Notes: generated by a model from the sequence alone, not told the origin. Shown: positions 17,923-28,511, counted from the stretch's first letter. The stretch: 37,892 nt of DNA from Serpentinimonas barnesii (GCF_000696225.1 NZ_BAWN01000026.1:1-37892); one strand, 5' to 3'. Program-made: numbers and translations.

Positions 17923-18602
17923 GTTGGCTCCTTGCCACAGTTCTCTGGCCCGTCAGGCCGACCCATATTCACCACCTCATCCACCTGCAAGCCTTTGGGC
18001 ACCTGGTGCGTGATGAATATCATCGTCACCTTGCCTTTGAGCCGGTTGACGGTCTGGGCAAAGTGTTCGGCGGTTTCTTGGTCGAGGTTGGAAATCGCCT
18101 CGTCAAAAATCAGCACCCGGGGCCGCTTCGAATCGGACAGCGGGGGATCGGCTTCTGCCACCAGCAGCATGAATGGCGCGGATTGCGCGCGGGCGGCTGC
18201 AAGCAAGAGGGTTTGCGGTGCGAACTGTCCGGGGCGCACCCAAGATAGGCTTGTCTCGTCGTGCTGGACGATCAGCGCGGGAGTGAGCGCCGGCTGGCGC
18301 GGCGGCCCGGCTGCATGGCTTGTGACAGCCCCATCCGGCTGCGGTTCGACCAGCAAGGCCACTGCCGGCAGTGGCAGCAACTTCCAGTCGCCTGTGGGCC
18401 ATGCGGCCAACCCCGCCTTCAGACCCAGCGCCTCCAGCAACTCGATCAGAGCGGGCAGATCAAAGGGCGGAGCAAAACGCTTGAGGATCAGCTCGGCTTC
18501 GAACGGACGACGAAAGAATGCCGCAAGCCCGCCCAGCAGCCAAAGCGCGGCCGCAGACTCAACATACGCAACGCCAACCGAATCCTGACACGCTCCCTGC
18601 AT
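17919..18602 (-). pseudogene. Type I secretion ABC exporter with internal deletion (C39-like domain fused to NBD end)
   Basis: This is a 227-residue open frame made of two ends of an HlyB/LapB-type exporter. Residues ~8-150 resemble the N-terminal C39-like domain (LWLLGGLAAFFRRPFEAELILKRF; LIELLEALGLKAGL; LPLPAVALLVEP) without a catalytic cysteine. From ~residue 172, KRPRVLIFDEAISNLDQETAEHF is the Walker B/D-loop of the nucleotide-binding domain, followed by the H-loop FITHQVPKGLQVDEVV. The six transmembrane helices, Walker A and LSGGQ signature are absent. An intact protein would be ~700 residues, so roughly 450-500 residues have been lost, in frame. It cannot export alone. The leftover confirms that the downstream EF-hand genes once formed a type I secretion operon. 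Confidence 0.8.
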
Positions 18603-18633
18603 GTTTGTTCATTTTGGAGTGAATTCGGGCAAG

Positions 18634-18662
18634 ATTGTGTATCTGAGAAGGGGGGGTGTCAA
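18634..18662 (-). promoter_or_regulatory. Sigma-70 promoter of the EF-hand/ABC-remnant operon
   Basis: On the minus strand TTGACA (18662-18657) is followed after exactly 17 bases by CACAAT (18639-18634), a perfect -35 with a 4/6 -10. It lies ~30 bp upstream of the ABC-remnant start, with no other gene between. The remnant operon may therefore still be transcribed. Confidence 0.6.
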
Positions 18663-18760
18663 TAGGACGGCGCCTCGCGCAAGCCCCAATGAAGGCGGCA
18701 ATCTCCTTGGTGTAAGGGCTGGGCTGAGGGGCGGGCGCGGGGGCTGGTCAAACCCGATAG

Positions 18761-18784
18761 CGTTATAAACTGCTGTATATTACG
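18761..18784 (+). promoter_or_regulatory. ModE box upstream of modA
   Basis: CGTTATAA, 8 bases, ATATTACG forms an imperfect dyad matching the known ModE operator pattern (CGnTATAT, spacer, ATATnaCG). It lies 39 bp upstream of the modA ATG and contains a TATATT that could be the -10. Because modE is the fourth gene of the same operon, molybdate-bound ModE would repress its own synthesis together with the transporter. Confidence 0.7.
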
Positions 18785-18823
18785 CTCACCCTTACACCCG
18801 CATTCGCTCTCAAGGAAACAGCC

Positions 18824-19633
18824 ATGCCCAAGCCTTGGTTACCCCTGTTGCGCCTCTGGAACCGGCTGCACCGGCCACCCCTGCTGCTGGCGCTGGCCTT
18901 GCTGGCGCCCCTGGGCAGCGCCCCGGCTTGGGCCCAGACGCAGCCGATCCAGCTCACCGTCTCGGCCGCCGCCAGCCTGACCAACGCCTTCAACGAGATT
19001 GGCACCGCCTTCACGGCACAAAACCCGGATGTGCGGGTGGCGCTGAACTTTGGGGCCTCGGGCGCGCTATTGCAGCAGATCGACCGCGGTGCGCCGGTGG
19101 ACGTATTCGCCTCCGCCGACGAATTCACCATGGACCTGGCGCAGCAGCGCGGCCTGATCGTGCCGGCGCAGCGGCGCGACTTCACGCGCAACCTGCTGGT
19201 GCTGGCGGTGCCCGCCGACAGCCGCCTGGTGCTGGCCAGCTTGGCCGATTTGCGCCAGGACGCGGTGCGGCGTGTGGCCATCGGCAACCCGGCCAGCGTG
19301 CCGGTGGGGCGCTACACCCAGGCCGCGCTGGAGGCCGCTGGGCTCTGGCCCGCGGTGTCGGCCAAAGCCATTTACACCCTGAACGTGCGCCAGTCGCTCA
19401 ACTACGTGGCGCGCGGCGAGGTCGAGGCAGCCTTTGTCTATGCCACCGACGCCGACCTCATGCCCGAGCGGGTGCGGGTGGCGTTCCAAGTGCCGACCCC
19501 CAAGCCCATCGTCTACCCCATTGCCCCGGTGGCGCGCAGTGGCCAGCCGGCGGCGGCGCAGCGCTTCGTGGACTTCGTGCTCGCGCCGCCCGCGCAAGCC
19601 ATTTTGCAGCGCCACGGCTTTTTGCAACCCTGA
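18824..19633 (+). CDS. modA: Molybdate ABC transporter periplasmic binding protein
   Basis: ModA is a 269-residue periplasmic protein that binds molybdate/tungstate and delivers it to ModB. It has an N-terminal Sec signal (PPLLLALALLAPLGSAPAWA, predicted cleavage around residue 37, AWA-QT). The mature part shows LTVSAAASLTNAFNEIG and LNFGASGALLQQIDRGAPVDVFASAD, whose serines contact the oxyanion, then AIGNPASVPVGRYTQAALE and the C-terminal VDFVLAPPAQAILQRHGF. AGGA lies 10 bases before the ATG. It is the first gene of modABCE, behind a ModE-like operator. Confidence 0.96.
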   Translation: MPKPWLPLLRLWNRLHRPPLLLALALLAPLGSAPAWAQTQPIQLTVSAAASLTNAFNEIGTAFTAQNPDVRVALNFGASGALLQQIDRGAPVDVFASADEFTMDLAQQRGLIVPAQRRDFTRNLLVLAVPADSRLVLASLADLRQDAVRRVAIGNPASVPVGRYTQAALEAAGLWPAVSAKAIYTLNVRQSLNYVARGEVEAAFVYATDADLMPERVRVAFQVPTPKPIVYPIAPVARSGQPAAAQRFVDFVLAPPAQAILQRHGFLQP

Positions 19634-19653
19634 GCAGGTAGCCACACCAGCGC

Positions 19654-20340
19654 ATGGACACGAGCAACTGGGCCGACATCTGGACGGTGCTGAGCCTCTC
19701 GCTCAAGGTGGCGGGCTGGGCCACCGCCATCACGCTGGTGTTTGGCGTGGCGCTGGGCTGGCTGCTGGCGCGCAAGCGCTTTCCTGGCCGCGAGCTGCTC
19801 GACACCCTGTGCACCCTGCCGATGGTGCTGCCGCCCACGGTGCTGGGCTACTACCTGCTGGTGCTGGTCGGCAGCCGTGGCCCGATTGGGGCCTGGCTGC
19901 AGGAGCATTTCGGCATCAATCTGATTTTCACCTGGCAAGGCGCGGTGCTGGCGGCGGCCATCGTCACCTTTCCGCTGGTGTTCAAACCGGCGCGGGCGGC
20001 CTTCGAGGCGGTCGAGAGCCAGTACGAGCAGGCGGCGCGGGTGCTGGGGATCTCGGAATGGGCGCTGTTTTTGCGCGTCACGCTGCCGCTGGCCTGGCGC
20101 GGCATCATGGCCGGGTTGCTGCTGGCCTTTGCGCGCGCGCTGGGCGAATTTGGCGCCACGCTGATGATCGCGGGCAACATCCCCGGCCAGACGCAGACGC
20201 TCTCGATTGCGGTTTATGAAGCGGTGCAGGCTGGGCGCGACGACGTGGCCAACATCCTGGCCCTCATCACCTCGCTGGTGTGCATTGCGGTGCTGCTGTC
20301 GGCCACGCGCCTGATGCCGGGCCGGGTGGCGCACCAGTAG
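19654..20340 (+). CDS. modB: Molybdate ABC transporter permease
   Basis: ModB is a 228-residue inner-membrane permease with about five transmembrane segments. The segment EAVESQYEQAARVLGISEWALFLRVTLPLAWRGIMAG contains the EAA coupling loop (EQAARVLG) that docks with the ATPase. ARALGEFGATLMIAGNIPGQTQTLSIAVYEAVQAG is the typical ModB C-terminal signature. It starts 20 bp after modA and is followed 13 bp later by modC, so transport is encoded as a compact operon. Confidence 0.96.
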   Translation: MDTSNWADIWTVLSLSLKVAGWATAITLVFGVALGWLLARKRFPGRELLDTLCTLPMVLPPTVLGYYLLVLVGSRGPIGAWLQEHFGINLIFTWQGAVLAAAIVTFPLVFKPARAAFEAVESQYEQAARVLGISEWALFLRVTLPLAWRGIMAGLLLAFARALGEFGATLMIAGNIPGQTQTLSIAVYEAVQAGRDDVANILALITSLVCIAVLLSATRLMPGRVAHQ

Positions 20341-20353
20341 GGCTAAACCCGGT

Positions 20354-21025
<672 letters not shown>

Positions 21026-21033
21026 AGCAACCC

Positions 21034-21858
21034 ATGAACCCGCCCGCCCCCGACGCCCCATTCAGCTTGCAAGGCCTGGTGTGGATGCGCCTGGGCGAGC
21101 GCAACTTGGGCGGCCCGCGGCGCATCGAGTTGTTGGCGCAGATCGCCGCCTGCGGCTCCATCACGCAAGCGGCCAAGGCGGTCAAGCTCAGCTACAAGGC
21201 CGCTTGGGACGCCATCGACAGCATGAACAACCTGGCCGGTGAGCCGCTGGTCGAGCGCGTGGCCGGGGGCAAGGGCGGCGGCGGCACCCGGCTCACGCCC
21301 CGCGGCGAGCTGCTGGTGGCCAATTTCCGGCGCATCCAGGCCGAACACCAGCGCTTCATCGAGCACCTGAGCCGCCAATCCGGCGCGCTGGCCGACGACT
21401 TTCTGTTGATCAGGAGCATGGGCATGAAAACCAGCGCACGCAATCAATTTTTGGGCCGCATCAGCCGCATCCAGCGCGGTGCCGTGAACGACGAGGTGGC
21501 GCTCGAACTCGCCAACGGCATGGAGCTGGTGGCGGTGCTGACGCATGAAAGTGTCGAAAACCTCGGCCTGCAAGTGGGCAGCGAGGCGTTCGCGCTGGTC
21601 AAGGCCTCGTCGGTGATTTTGCTGGCGGGCGACGGCGACCAAGGGGCGCGCTATTCGGCGCGCAACTGCCTGCCCGGCACGGTGCAGCGCCTAAGCGCTG
21701 GGGCCGTCAACACCGAGGTGGTGCTCGATCTGGGCGCGGGCGCCAGCATCGCCGCCGTGATCACAAACCAGAGTTGCACCGATCTGGGGCTGGCGCCGGG
21801 GCAGCCAGCGCGCGCCCTGTTCAAGGCCTCGAGCGTGATTGTGGGGGTGGCGGCCTGA
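21034..21858 (+). CDS. modE: Molybdate-dependent transcriptional regulator ModE
   Basis: ModE is a 274-residue dimeric regulator. The N-terminal winged HTH contains RIELLAQIAACGSITQAAKAVKLSYKAAWDAIDSMNN and GGGTRLTPRGELLVANFRRIQAEHQRFI. Two tandem Mop domains follow: SARNQFLGRISRIQRGAVNDEVALEL (about residue 130) and SARNCLPGTVQRLSAGAVNTEVVLDL (about residue 205), each binding molybdate at the dimer interface. Being last in modABCE while a ModE-like box precedes modA indicates autoregulation. It converges with the mechanosensitive-channel gene, with only 6 bp between stops. Confidence 0.96.
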   Translation: MNPPAPDAPFSLQGLVWMRLGERNLGGPRRIELLAQIAACGSITQAAKAVKLSYKAAWDAIDSMNNLAGEPLVERVAGGKGGGGTRLTPRGELLVANFRRIQAEHQRFIEHLSRQSGALADDFLLIRSMGMKTSARNQFLGRISRIQRGAVNDEVALELANGMELVAVLTHESVENLGLQVGSEAFALVKASSVILLAGDGDQGARYSARNCLPGTVQRLSAGAVNTEVVLDLGAGASIAAVITNQSCTDLGLAPGQPARALFKASSVIVGVAA

Positions 21859-21864
21859 GCGGCT

Positions 21865-23268
21865 TTACACCCGCCGCGCCGGGGGCTGGGCCACTTCAGC
21901 CGGTGGCGCCGCACCCACGGCGGGCAGCACCCGGGCTGGCGTGGCAATCTCGACCCCGTGCTCCAAAAACCCCGCCAAAATGGAGCGGTTGATCATCGAG
22001 CGCAAGCCCAGCGGGCCGTTTTCCGGGTCGGCAATCCAGTAGCCCAGCGTGAACTCCAGCCCGTCGGCGGCAAAGGCGCTGAGCAAGGCCACGGGCGGCG
22101 GGTCGCGCAGCACCCGGGGCTGCGCCAGTGCGGCTTCGCACAGCAGGCGGCTCACCAGCTCCACGTCGCTGCCATACACCACCCCGACCACGGTGCTCTG
22201 CCACACCCGAGGGTCGGCCAGCGAAAGGTTTTCGACCCGGTTCGTGAGCAGCATCTCGTTGGGCACGATGGACTCGCGCCCGCCCAGGTTGCGGATCACG
22301 GTGAAGCGCGCCTTGATGTCGGTCACGCGGCCCTCGAAGTTGTCGATGCGGATCATGTCGCCGATGCGCATGCTGCGCTCGGTCAGGATCACAAAGCCGC
22401 TCACGTAGTTGGCCGCCAGCCGCTGCAAACCAAAACCGATGCCCACCCCCACCGCGCCGCCGAGCACCGACAGCGCCGTGAGGTCGATCCCCACCGACGA
22501 CAGCGCCACCAGCAGCCCGACGAACATCAGCAGCGCGCGCAGGGCGTTGGCGCCGGCTTTGCGCAGCGACAAATCCTCCCCCACCGCCTTGCGCAGCAGC
22601 CGCGCTTCGATGGCGGCCGAGACCCACAGCGCCACGATCAGCACCACGGCCGCGCTCAAAGCACCTTCGATCAGGTTGCGCACCGAGAGCGTGGTGCCGC
22701 CCAGTTGCCAGGTGATCTGGTCCAGCTCGTGCAGCAGCAGCGGCAGCAGGCCACTGAGCCAGAGCAACACCGCCAGCCAAGCACCCCAAGAGATGCTGCG
22801 CTCGATCGGGCGCAGCCAAGCGGCATCCTTGAACGCCACTTGCAGCACCTTGACGCCGAGCCGGATGGCTGCCAGCGCCAGCAGCACCGGTATGGCAACT
22901 TTAAACACCACCAGCTCTTGCTGCTGCACCAGCACAGCGCGCGCCCCGTAGGCCAGCGCCAGCAGCAGGGCCGGGAACAGCACGCCGTCGATCAGGCTGC
23001 GGCCAAACCAGATCGAGGTGTATTGGTCCGGCTTAAAGCCCCGGCGCAGCGCCCACACCAGCCCCAGCGCCAGCGCCACGCAGACCGCCAGCAGCGCCAG
23101 CTCAACCCACACCCCAGGCTGGCCTAAGGCCTGCAACCAAAGGTTAAGGTCGTGCAGCGGGGCGGGAGGGTATGCAAGCGGCGCAGGGGGCGGCAGCGCA
23201 GCGGCTGGAGCGGCCAGCGCTTGAGCAGGTGCCGAAGATGTTGCAGATGCGGTGGCGGTGGCAGACAT
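21865..23268 (-). CDS. MscS-family small-conductance mechanosensitive channel
   Basis: This 467-residue inner-membrane channel opens on membrane tension during hypo-osmotic shock. After an Ala/Pro-rich N-terminus there are about six hydrophobic segments between residues 45 and 290. The pore helix and beta domain are clear: LSVLGGAVGVGIGFGLQRLAANYVSGFVILTERSMRIGDMIRI, then EGRVTDIKARFTVIRNLGGRESIVPNEMLLTNRVENLS and the alpha/beta C-terminal domain. With more than three transmembrane segments it belongs to the larger MscS-like subgroup rather than E. coli MscS itself. The N-terminal start is not constrained by an obvious Shine-Dalgarno. Confidence 0.92.
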   Translation of the reverse strand: MSATATASATSSAPAQALAAPAAALPPPAPLAYPPAPLHDLNLWLQALGQPGVWVELALLAVCVALALGLVWALRRGFKPDQYTSIWFGRSLIDGVLFPALLLALAYGARAVLVQQQELVVFKVAIPVLLALAAIRLGVKVLQVAFKDAAWLRPIERSISWGAWLAVLLWLSGLLPLLLHELDQITWQLGGTTLSVRNLIEGALSAAVVLIVALWVSAAIEARLLRKAVGEDLSLRKAGANALRALLMFVGLLVALSSVGIDLTALSVLGGAVGVGIGFGLQRLAANYVSGFVILTERSMRIGDMIRIDNFEGRVTDIKARFTVIRNLGGRESIVPNEMLLTNRVENLSLADPRVWQSTVVGVVYGSDVELVSRLLCEAALAQPRVLRDPPPVALLSAFAADGLEFTLGYWIADPENGPLGLRSMINRSILAGFLEHGVEIATPARVLPAVGAAPPAEVAQPPARRV

Positions 23269-23342
23269 GCGTGAGTGGGCAGAGCTGGGTCAGGAGCGGG
23301 CAACGGCGATTATCTCGCGCCCGCCGCCGCTCTGGCACCGGC

Positions 23343-24293
23343 TCACAGATCAGCCAGCACGCGCACGTGCGCCTCCACGCTGCGCGCCAAGGCGCTCAAG
23401 TTGTAGCCGCCTTCGAGCACGCTGACGATGCGGCCCTGTGCGTGCCGGTCCGCCACCGCCTTGAGCCGCTGCGTAATCCACACATAGTCTTGCTCGACCA
23501 GGCCGAGCTGGCCCATGTCGTCCTCGCGGTGCGCATCAAAACCGGCGCTGATAAAAATCATCTCAGGCCGGTGCGCCTCCAGCCGCGGCATCCAGACGCT
23601 GTCGATGAGCTCGCGCACGTCCATGCCCTTGCTGTAGGCCGGCACCGGCACATTCACCAGGTTGTCGGCCTCGGCGTGCGGCCACTCGGGGTAAAAGGGG
23701 TGCTGGTAGTAGCTGCACATGAGGATGCGCGGGTCGCCCGCCACGATTTCTTCGGTGCCGTTGCCGTGGTGCACGTCGAAGTCGATCACCGCCACGCGCT
23801 GCAAGCCGTGCCGATCGAGCGCGTACTTTGCCGCCAGCGCCACGTGGTTGAAAATGCAAAAACCCATGGCGCGGTCGCGGCAGGCGTGGTGGCCGGGCGG
23901 GCGCACGGCGCAAAAAGCGTTTTGCAGCTCACCGGCCAGCACCGCGTCGGTGGCATTGAGCGCGGCCCCAGCACCCATCAGGGCAGCTTGGTAGGTGTGG
24001 ACGTTGATGGAGGTGTCGGGGTCGAGCTGCAAACGATCGGGCCCACCGGCCTTGATTTCCTCGCACAGCTCGTCGGTCATGCCGCGCAGCGAGGCGATGT
24101 AGCTGCGCGAGTGCGCCAGCTCCAGCTCCGACTGCGAGGCCGGGCTCGGCTCGCGCCGCTCCAGCGCATCGGCCAGCCCGGTGATGAGCAGGCGGTCTTC
24201 GATCGCACCCAAGCGATCCGGGCATTCGGGGTGGCCGGCTCCCATATCGTGTTTGCGACAAATCGGATGCGTGAAATAGCCGGTGGGTTTCAT
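23343..24293 (-). CDS. Histone deacetylase-family (acetylpolyamine/acuC-like) deacetylase
   Basis: This 316-residue zinc amidohydrolase is of the class II HDAC-like bacterial group. Key motifs are HPICRKHDMGAGHPECPDRL at the N-terminus, AVRPPGHHACRDRAMGFCIFNHVALAA (catalytic His pair), VAVIDFDVHHGNGTEEI (zinc Asp/His), FISAGFDAHREDDMG (zinc Asp) and VLEGGYNLSALARSV. All zinc ligands are present. Substrates of bacterial members include acetylated polyamines and lysines; which applies here is unknown. ATG at 24293 was selected (GGAG about 11 bases upstream); an open extension of 16 codons crosses the divergent moxR start and is unlikely. It is divergent from moxR with a 35-bp gap. Confidence 0.92.
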   Translation of the reverse strand: MKPTGYFTHPICRKHDMGAGHPECPDRLGAIEDRLLITGLADALERREPSPASQSELELAHSRSYIASLRGMTDELCEEIKAGGPDRLQLDPDTSINVHTYQAALMGAGAALNATDAVLAGELQNAFCAVRPPGHHACRDRAMGFCIFNHVALAAKYALDRHGLQRVAVIDFDVHHGNGTEEIVAGDPRILMCSYYQHPFYPEWPHAEADNLVNVPVPAYSKGMDVRELIDSVWMPRLEAHRPEMIFISAGFDAHREDDMGQLGLVEQDYVWITQRLKAVADRHAQGRIVSVLEGGYNLSALARSVEAHVRVLADL

Positions 24294-24328
24294 AAGGCAG
24301 TGTCTCCGTTTTCCGTTATCGTAGCGCC

Positions 24329-25252
<924 letters not shown>

Positions 25253-25265
25253 TAGGCCGCCTGCC

Positions 25266-26384
25266 ATGCAAGCCGCCTCCAACCCCGCCCACCCGCCCGC
25301 GCCATCGGCTTGGGGGCGTTGGCGCGCTCTGGCGGGGAGCCTGCCGGGTCTGGGCACCAGACACCCCATGCGCCAGCGCCTGCAAGCCTGGTGGCTGCGT
25401 CGGCTGCCGCCGCAAGACCAGACCGCCTTGCAGCACGGCAACCTCTACCTGCTGCCCACCCGCGCCGGCTGGATGCTGGCCCTGACCCTGCTGCTGATTC
25501 TGCTGGGCAGCATCAACTACCAGCTCAACCTCGGCTATTTGCTCACCTTCTTGCTGGCGGGCAGCGCGGCGGCCGGGGTCTGGGTCGGGCACCGCAACCT
25601 GGTCGGGCTGAGCTTGAGCCTGCACCCCGGCGAGCCCGTGTTTGCCGGGCAGAGCGCGGCCATCGAAATCCAGTTGCACAACCCCAGCCAGCGCGCGCGC
25701 TACGCCGTGGGCTTGCAGTGGCTGGACGGCGCCCCCGCATCCCGCCCTGCACCCGGCGCTGGCGTGTTGGCCGGCGCGGGCGGCCCCACGGCGAGCGACG
25801 TCTGGGCCGACGTGGGGCCGCAAGACCAGCACACCGTGCACCTGGCCTACCCCACGCAGCGGCGCGGTCGCCACAGCTTGCCCGCGCTGCGCGTGCAAAC
25901 CGTGTTTCCGCTGGGCACCTTCAAGGTCTGGCACTGGTGGCGCCCGGCGGCACAACTGTGGGTCTATCCGGCCCCCGAGAGCCCCGCGCCGCCGCTGCCG
26001 CTGGGCGCACACGCCGACGACGGGCCGGCGCAGCGCCAAGCCGGCAGCCGCCACAGCGACGAGGCGCAGGATGTGCGCCCCTACCGGCGCGGCGACCCCC
26101 TCAAATGGGTGCTCTGGAAAAAAGCCGCCCGCCTGGCTGGCAGCGACCAGCCCCAGTGGCTGAGCCGCGATTTCGGCCACCCCAGCGCCGCCGAGCTGTG
26201 GCTCGACGCCAGCCGCTGCGGCCTGGCCGACGAAGAAGCGCGCCGCGCGCGCCTGTGCGCCTGGGTGCTGCAAGCCGAGGCGCAAGGGCTGCGCTACGGC
26301 CTGCGCCTGCCCGGGCTGGAAATCGCCCCCGACCACGGCCCGGCCCAGCGCCGCCGCTGCCTTGAGGCGCTGGCATGGCGCTAA
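25266..26384 (+). CDS. DUF58 domain membrane protein
   Basis: This 372-residue protein has two adjacent transmembrane helices (GWMLALTLLLILLGSINYQLNLGYLLTFLLAGSAAAGVWV, about residues 73-112). They are followed by a beta-rich region and the DUF58 signature near QAGSRHSDEAQDVRPYRRGDPLKWVLWKKAARLA. The C-terminal portion has a VWA-like pattern (LWLDASRCG). DUF58 proteins are almost always encoded next to MoxR and transglutaminase-like genes; their biochemical role is not firmly known. ATG at 25266 (CTGCCATG) is chosen because the open extension upstream overlaps moxR in a different frame. The stop overlaps the next gene by 10 bp. Confidence 0.9.
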   Translation: MQAASNPAHPPAPSAWGRWRALAGSLPGLGTRHPMRQRLQAWWLRRLPPQDQTALQHGNLYLLPTRAGWMLALTLLLILLGSINYQLNLGYLLTFLLAGSAAAGVWVGHRNLVGLSLSLHPGEPVFAGQSAAIEIQLHNPSQRARYAVGLQWLDGAPASRPAPGAGVLAGAGGPTASDVWADVGPQDQHTVHLAYPTQRRGRHSLPALRVQTVFPLGTFKVWHWWRPAAQLWVYPAPESPAPPLPLGAHADDGPAQRQAGSRHSDEAQDVRPYRRGDPLKWVLWKKAARLAGSDQPQWLSRDFGHPSAAELWLDASRCGLADEEARRARLCAWVLQAEAQGLRYGLRLPGLEIAPDHGPAQRRRCLEALAWR

Positions 26385-28486
26385 ACACCCCCTTGCCCAC
26401 GGCGCTGGCGGCGCTGGCGCGCCCGTCGGCTTGGCCGCGCGAGCTGCGCGACACCCTGTTCGTGCTCGCCGTGACCGCCTTGGTGGTGCTGCTGCAAGCC
26501 CCACACCAGCCGCTCTGGATCATGGCGCTGGCGCTGGCGCTGCTGCTCGGGCGCGCCGGCCTGGCGCTGCAACAGCGCCCCCTGCCCGGCCGCGTGCTGC
26601 TGTCGGGTCTGTTGCTGCTGGCCCTGCTCGCCACTTGGGGCAGCCACGGCAGCATATGGGGCCAGCAGGGCGGCACCACCCTGATCGTGCTGCTGCTGGC
26701 GCTCAAAACGCTGGAGCTGCGCGCCCGCCGCGACGCCCTGGTCATTTTCTTCCTCGGTTTTTTCTCTCTGCTCACGCTGCTGCTGCACTCGCAAAGCCTG
26801 CTGACGGCGCTGGGCATCGTGCTGGCGCTGCTGGGGCTGCTCAGCGCGCTGGTGCTGGCGCATTTGCCGGTCGGGCGGCCACCACTGTGGCTGGCCTTCA
26901 AACTGGCGGCCGTCATGACCGCGCTCGGCGCGCCGCTGATGCTGCTGCTGTTTCTGCTCTTTCCCCGCTTTGGCCCGCTCTGGAGCCTGCCCAACGATGG
27001 TGCCTTGGGCCGCAGCGGCCTGTCGGACCAGATGCAGGTGGGCCAGATCGCCCGCTTGGCGCTCGACCAAAGCATTGCCTTTCGGGTCGAGTTCGAGCCC
27101 GGGCAGCGCCCCACCGAGCAGCAACTGTATTTTCGCGGCCCGGTGCTGAGCCTGTTCGACGGCCTCGTCTGGCGCCCGCTGCACGGCGCGCAGCCGCCCA
27201 TCATTGCCGGGGCCAACGCGGCGGCGGCGCTGCAAGTCAGCGGCCAGCCAATCCGCTACCGGCTCACCCTAGAGCCCAGCAACCGGCCCTGGCTGCTGGC
27301 CCTGGAGGCCACACCCGAGCTGCCCGCCATCGGCGGCCAAGCCGCGCGCCTGACGCCCGACCTGCAGTGGCTGGCCGCGCAGCCCGTGGCCGAACTGACC
27401 CGCTTCGAGGCCAGCGCCTTCCCCAACTTCCGGCTCGGGCCGCTGCAGCCCGACGCCAGCCTGCAGATCGACTTGCAACTGCCCGCGGGCTTCAACCCGC
27501 GCACCCTGCAACTGGCGGCCGACCTGCGCCAGCAACTGGGCCCTAACAGCCCGCCGCAAGCCTGGGTCGATGCCGTGCTGCTGCGCCTGCGCACCGGCGG
27601 CTACCAGTACACGCTCGAACCGGGCCTGTTTGGCCGCCACAGCGCCGACGAATTCTGGTTCGACCGCCGCCAGGGCTTTTGCGAACACATCGCGGCCAGC
27701 TTCGTGGTGCTGATGCGCGCCCTAGGCATACCGGCGCGCGTCGTGACCGGCTACCACGGCGGCGAACTGAACCCGGTCGATGGCGTCTGGACCGTGCGCC
27801 AGAGCGACGCCCACGCCTGGTCCGAAGTCTGGCTGGCCGGCCAAGGCTGGGTGCGCGTCGACCCCACCGCCCACGTGGCGCCGGCGCGCACCAGCGAACT
27901 GGCGCGCCTGCTGGCCCCGCCGGGGCTGATCGAAGGGGCCCTCATCAACCTCAACCCGACCGCATTGGCGCAACTGCGCTCGCTCTGGGAAGCCACCAAC
28001 AACCGCTGGAACCAGTGGGTGCTCAACCACGGCCAGACGCGCCAGTTCGATTGGCTGCGCCAGCTCGGCATTCAGGCCCCGCAGTGGCACCATCTGCTGG
28101 GGCTGCTGGCGGGCCTGCTGGCCTTGGCTGCGCTCGGTGCGGCGGCGTGGCTGCACTGGCTGCGCCCGCGCCCCGACCCGTGGCTGCGGCTGCTGCAGCG
28201 CGCGCGCCGCCTGCTGCAAAAACAGGGCTACCCCATGCCCCCCGAGGCCACACCGCGCCAGTTGGCGCACGCGCTGCTGCACGGGGTGGGGGCTGAAGGG
28301 GGCGCTGCCAACGCCAACCCGACGGCCACGGCTTGGGCCGACTGGCTGCTGCGGCTCGAAGCCCAGCGCTACGACCCGAGCCAGCGCTTCGATCTGGCTG
28401 TTTTGCACCGACAATGGCGCCACTTGCCGCCGCTGCCTGTTGCTCTGCCCAGCCCTGCACACCCCAGCCCTTCACCTCGAACTTAG
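26375..28486 (+). CDS. TgpA-like membrane transglutaminase (DUF3488-transglutaminase-DUF4129)
   Basis: This 703-residue inner-membrane protein has five to six N-terminal transmembrane segments (residues ~25-205, DUF3488). A periplasmic transglutaminase-like domain of ~300 residues follows, then one transmembrane helix (LLGLLAGLLALAALGAAAWLHWL, about 570-592) and a cytoplasmic DUF4129-type tail. The Cys-His-Asp triad is visible as RRQGFCEHIAASF, SDAHAWSEVW and VRVDPTAH. The Pseudomonas TgpA of this family is essential, but its substrate is not established. It is the third gene of moxR-DUF58-tgpA, overlapping the DUF58 gene. All catalytic residues are intact. Confidence 0.93.
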   Translation: MALNTPLPTALAALARPSAWPRELRDTLFVLAVTALVVLLQAPHQPLWIMALALALLLGRAGLALQQRPLPGRVLLSGLLLLALLATWGSHGSIWGQQGGTTLIVLLLALKTLELRARRDALVIFFLGFFSLLTLLLHSQSLLTALGIVLALLGLLSALVLAHLPVGRPPLWLAFKLAAVMTALGAPLMLLLFLLFPRFGPLWSLPNDGALGRSGLSDQMQVGQIARLALDQSIAFRVEFEPGQRPTEQQLYFRGPVLSLFDGLVWRPLHGAQPPIIAGANAAAALQVSGQPIRYRLTLEPSNRPWLLALEATPELPAIGGQAARLTPDLQWLAAQPVAELTRFEASAFPNFRLGPLQPDASLQIDLQLPAGFNPRTLQLAADLRQQLGPNSPPQAWVDAVLLRLRTGGYQYTLEPGLFGRHSADEFWFDRRQGFCEHIAASFVVLMRALGIPARVVTGYHGGELNPVDGVWTVRQSDAHAWSEVWLAGQGWVRVDPTAHVAPARTSELARLLAPPGLIEGALINLNPTALAQLRSLWEATNNRWNQWVLNHGQTRQFDWLRQLGIQAPQWHHLLGLLAGLLALAALGAAAWLHWLRPRPDPWLRLLQRARRLLQKQGYPMPPEATPRQLAHALLHGVGAEGGAANANPTATAWADWLLRLEAQRYDPSQRFDLAVLHRQWRHLPPLPVALPSPAHPSPSPRT

Positions 28487-28511
28487 CCGGTTATATTCCG
28501 CGCCCTTGAAC

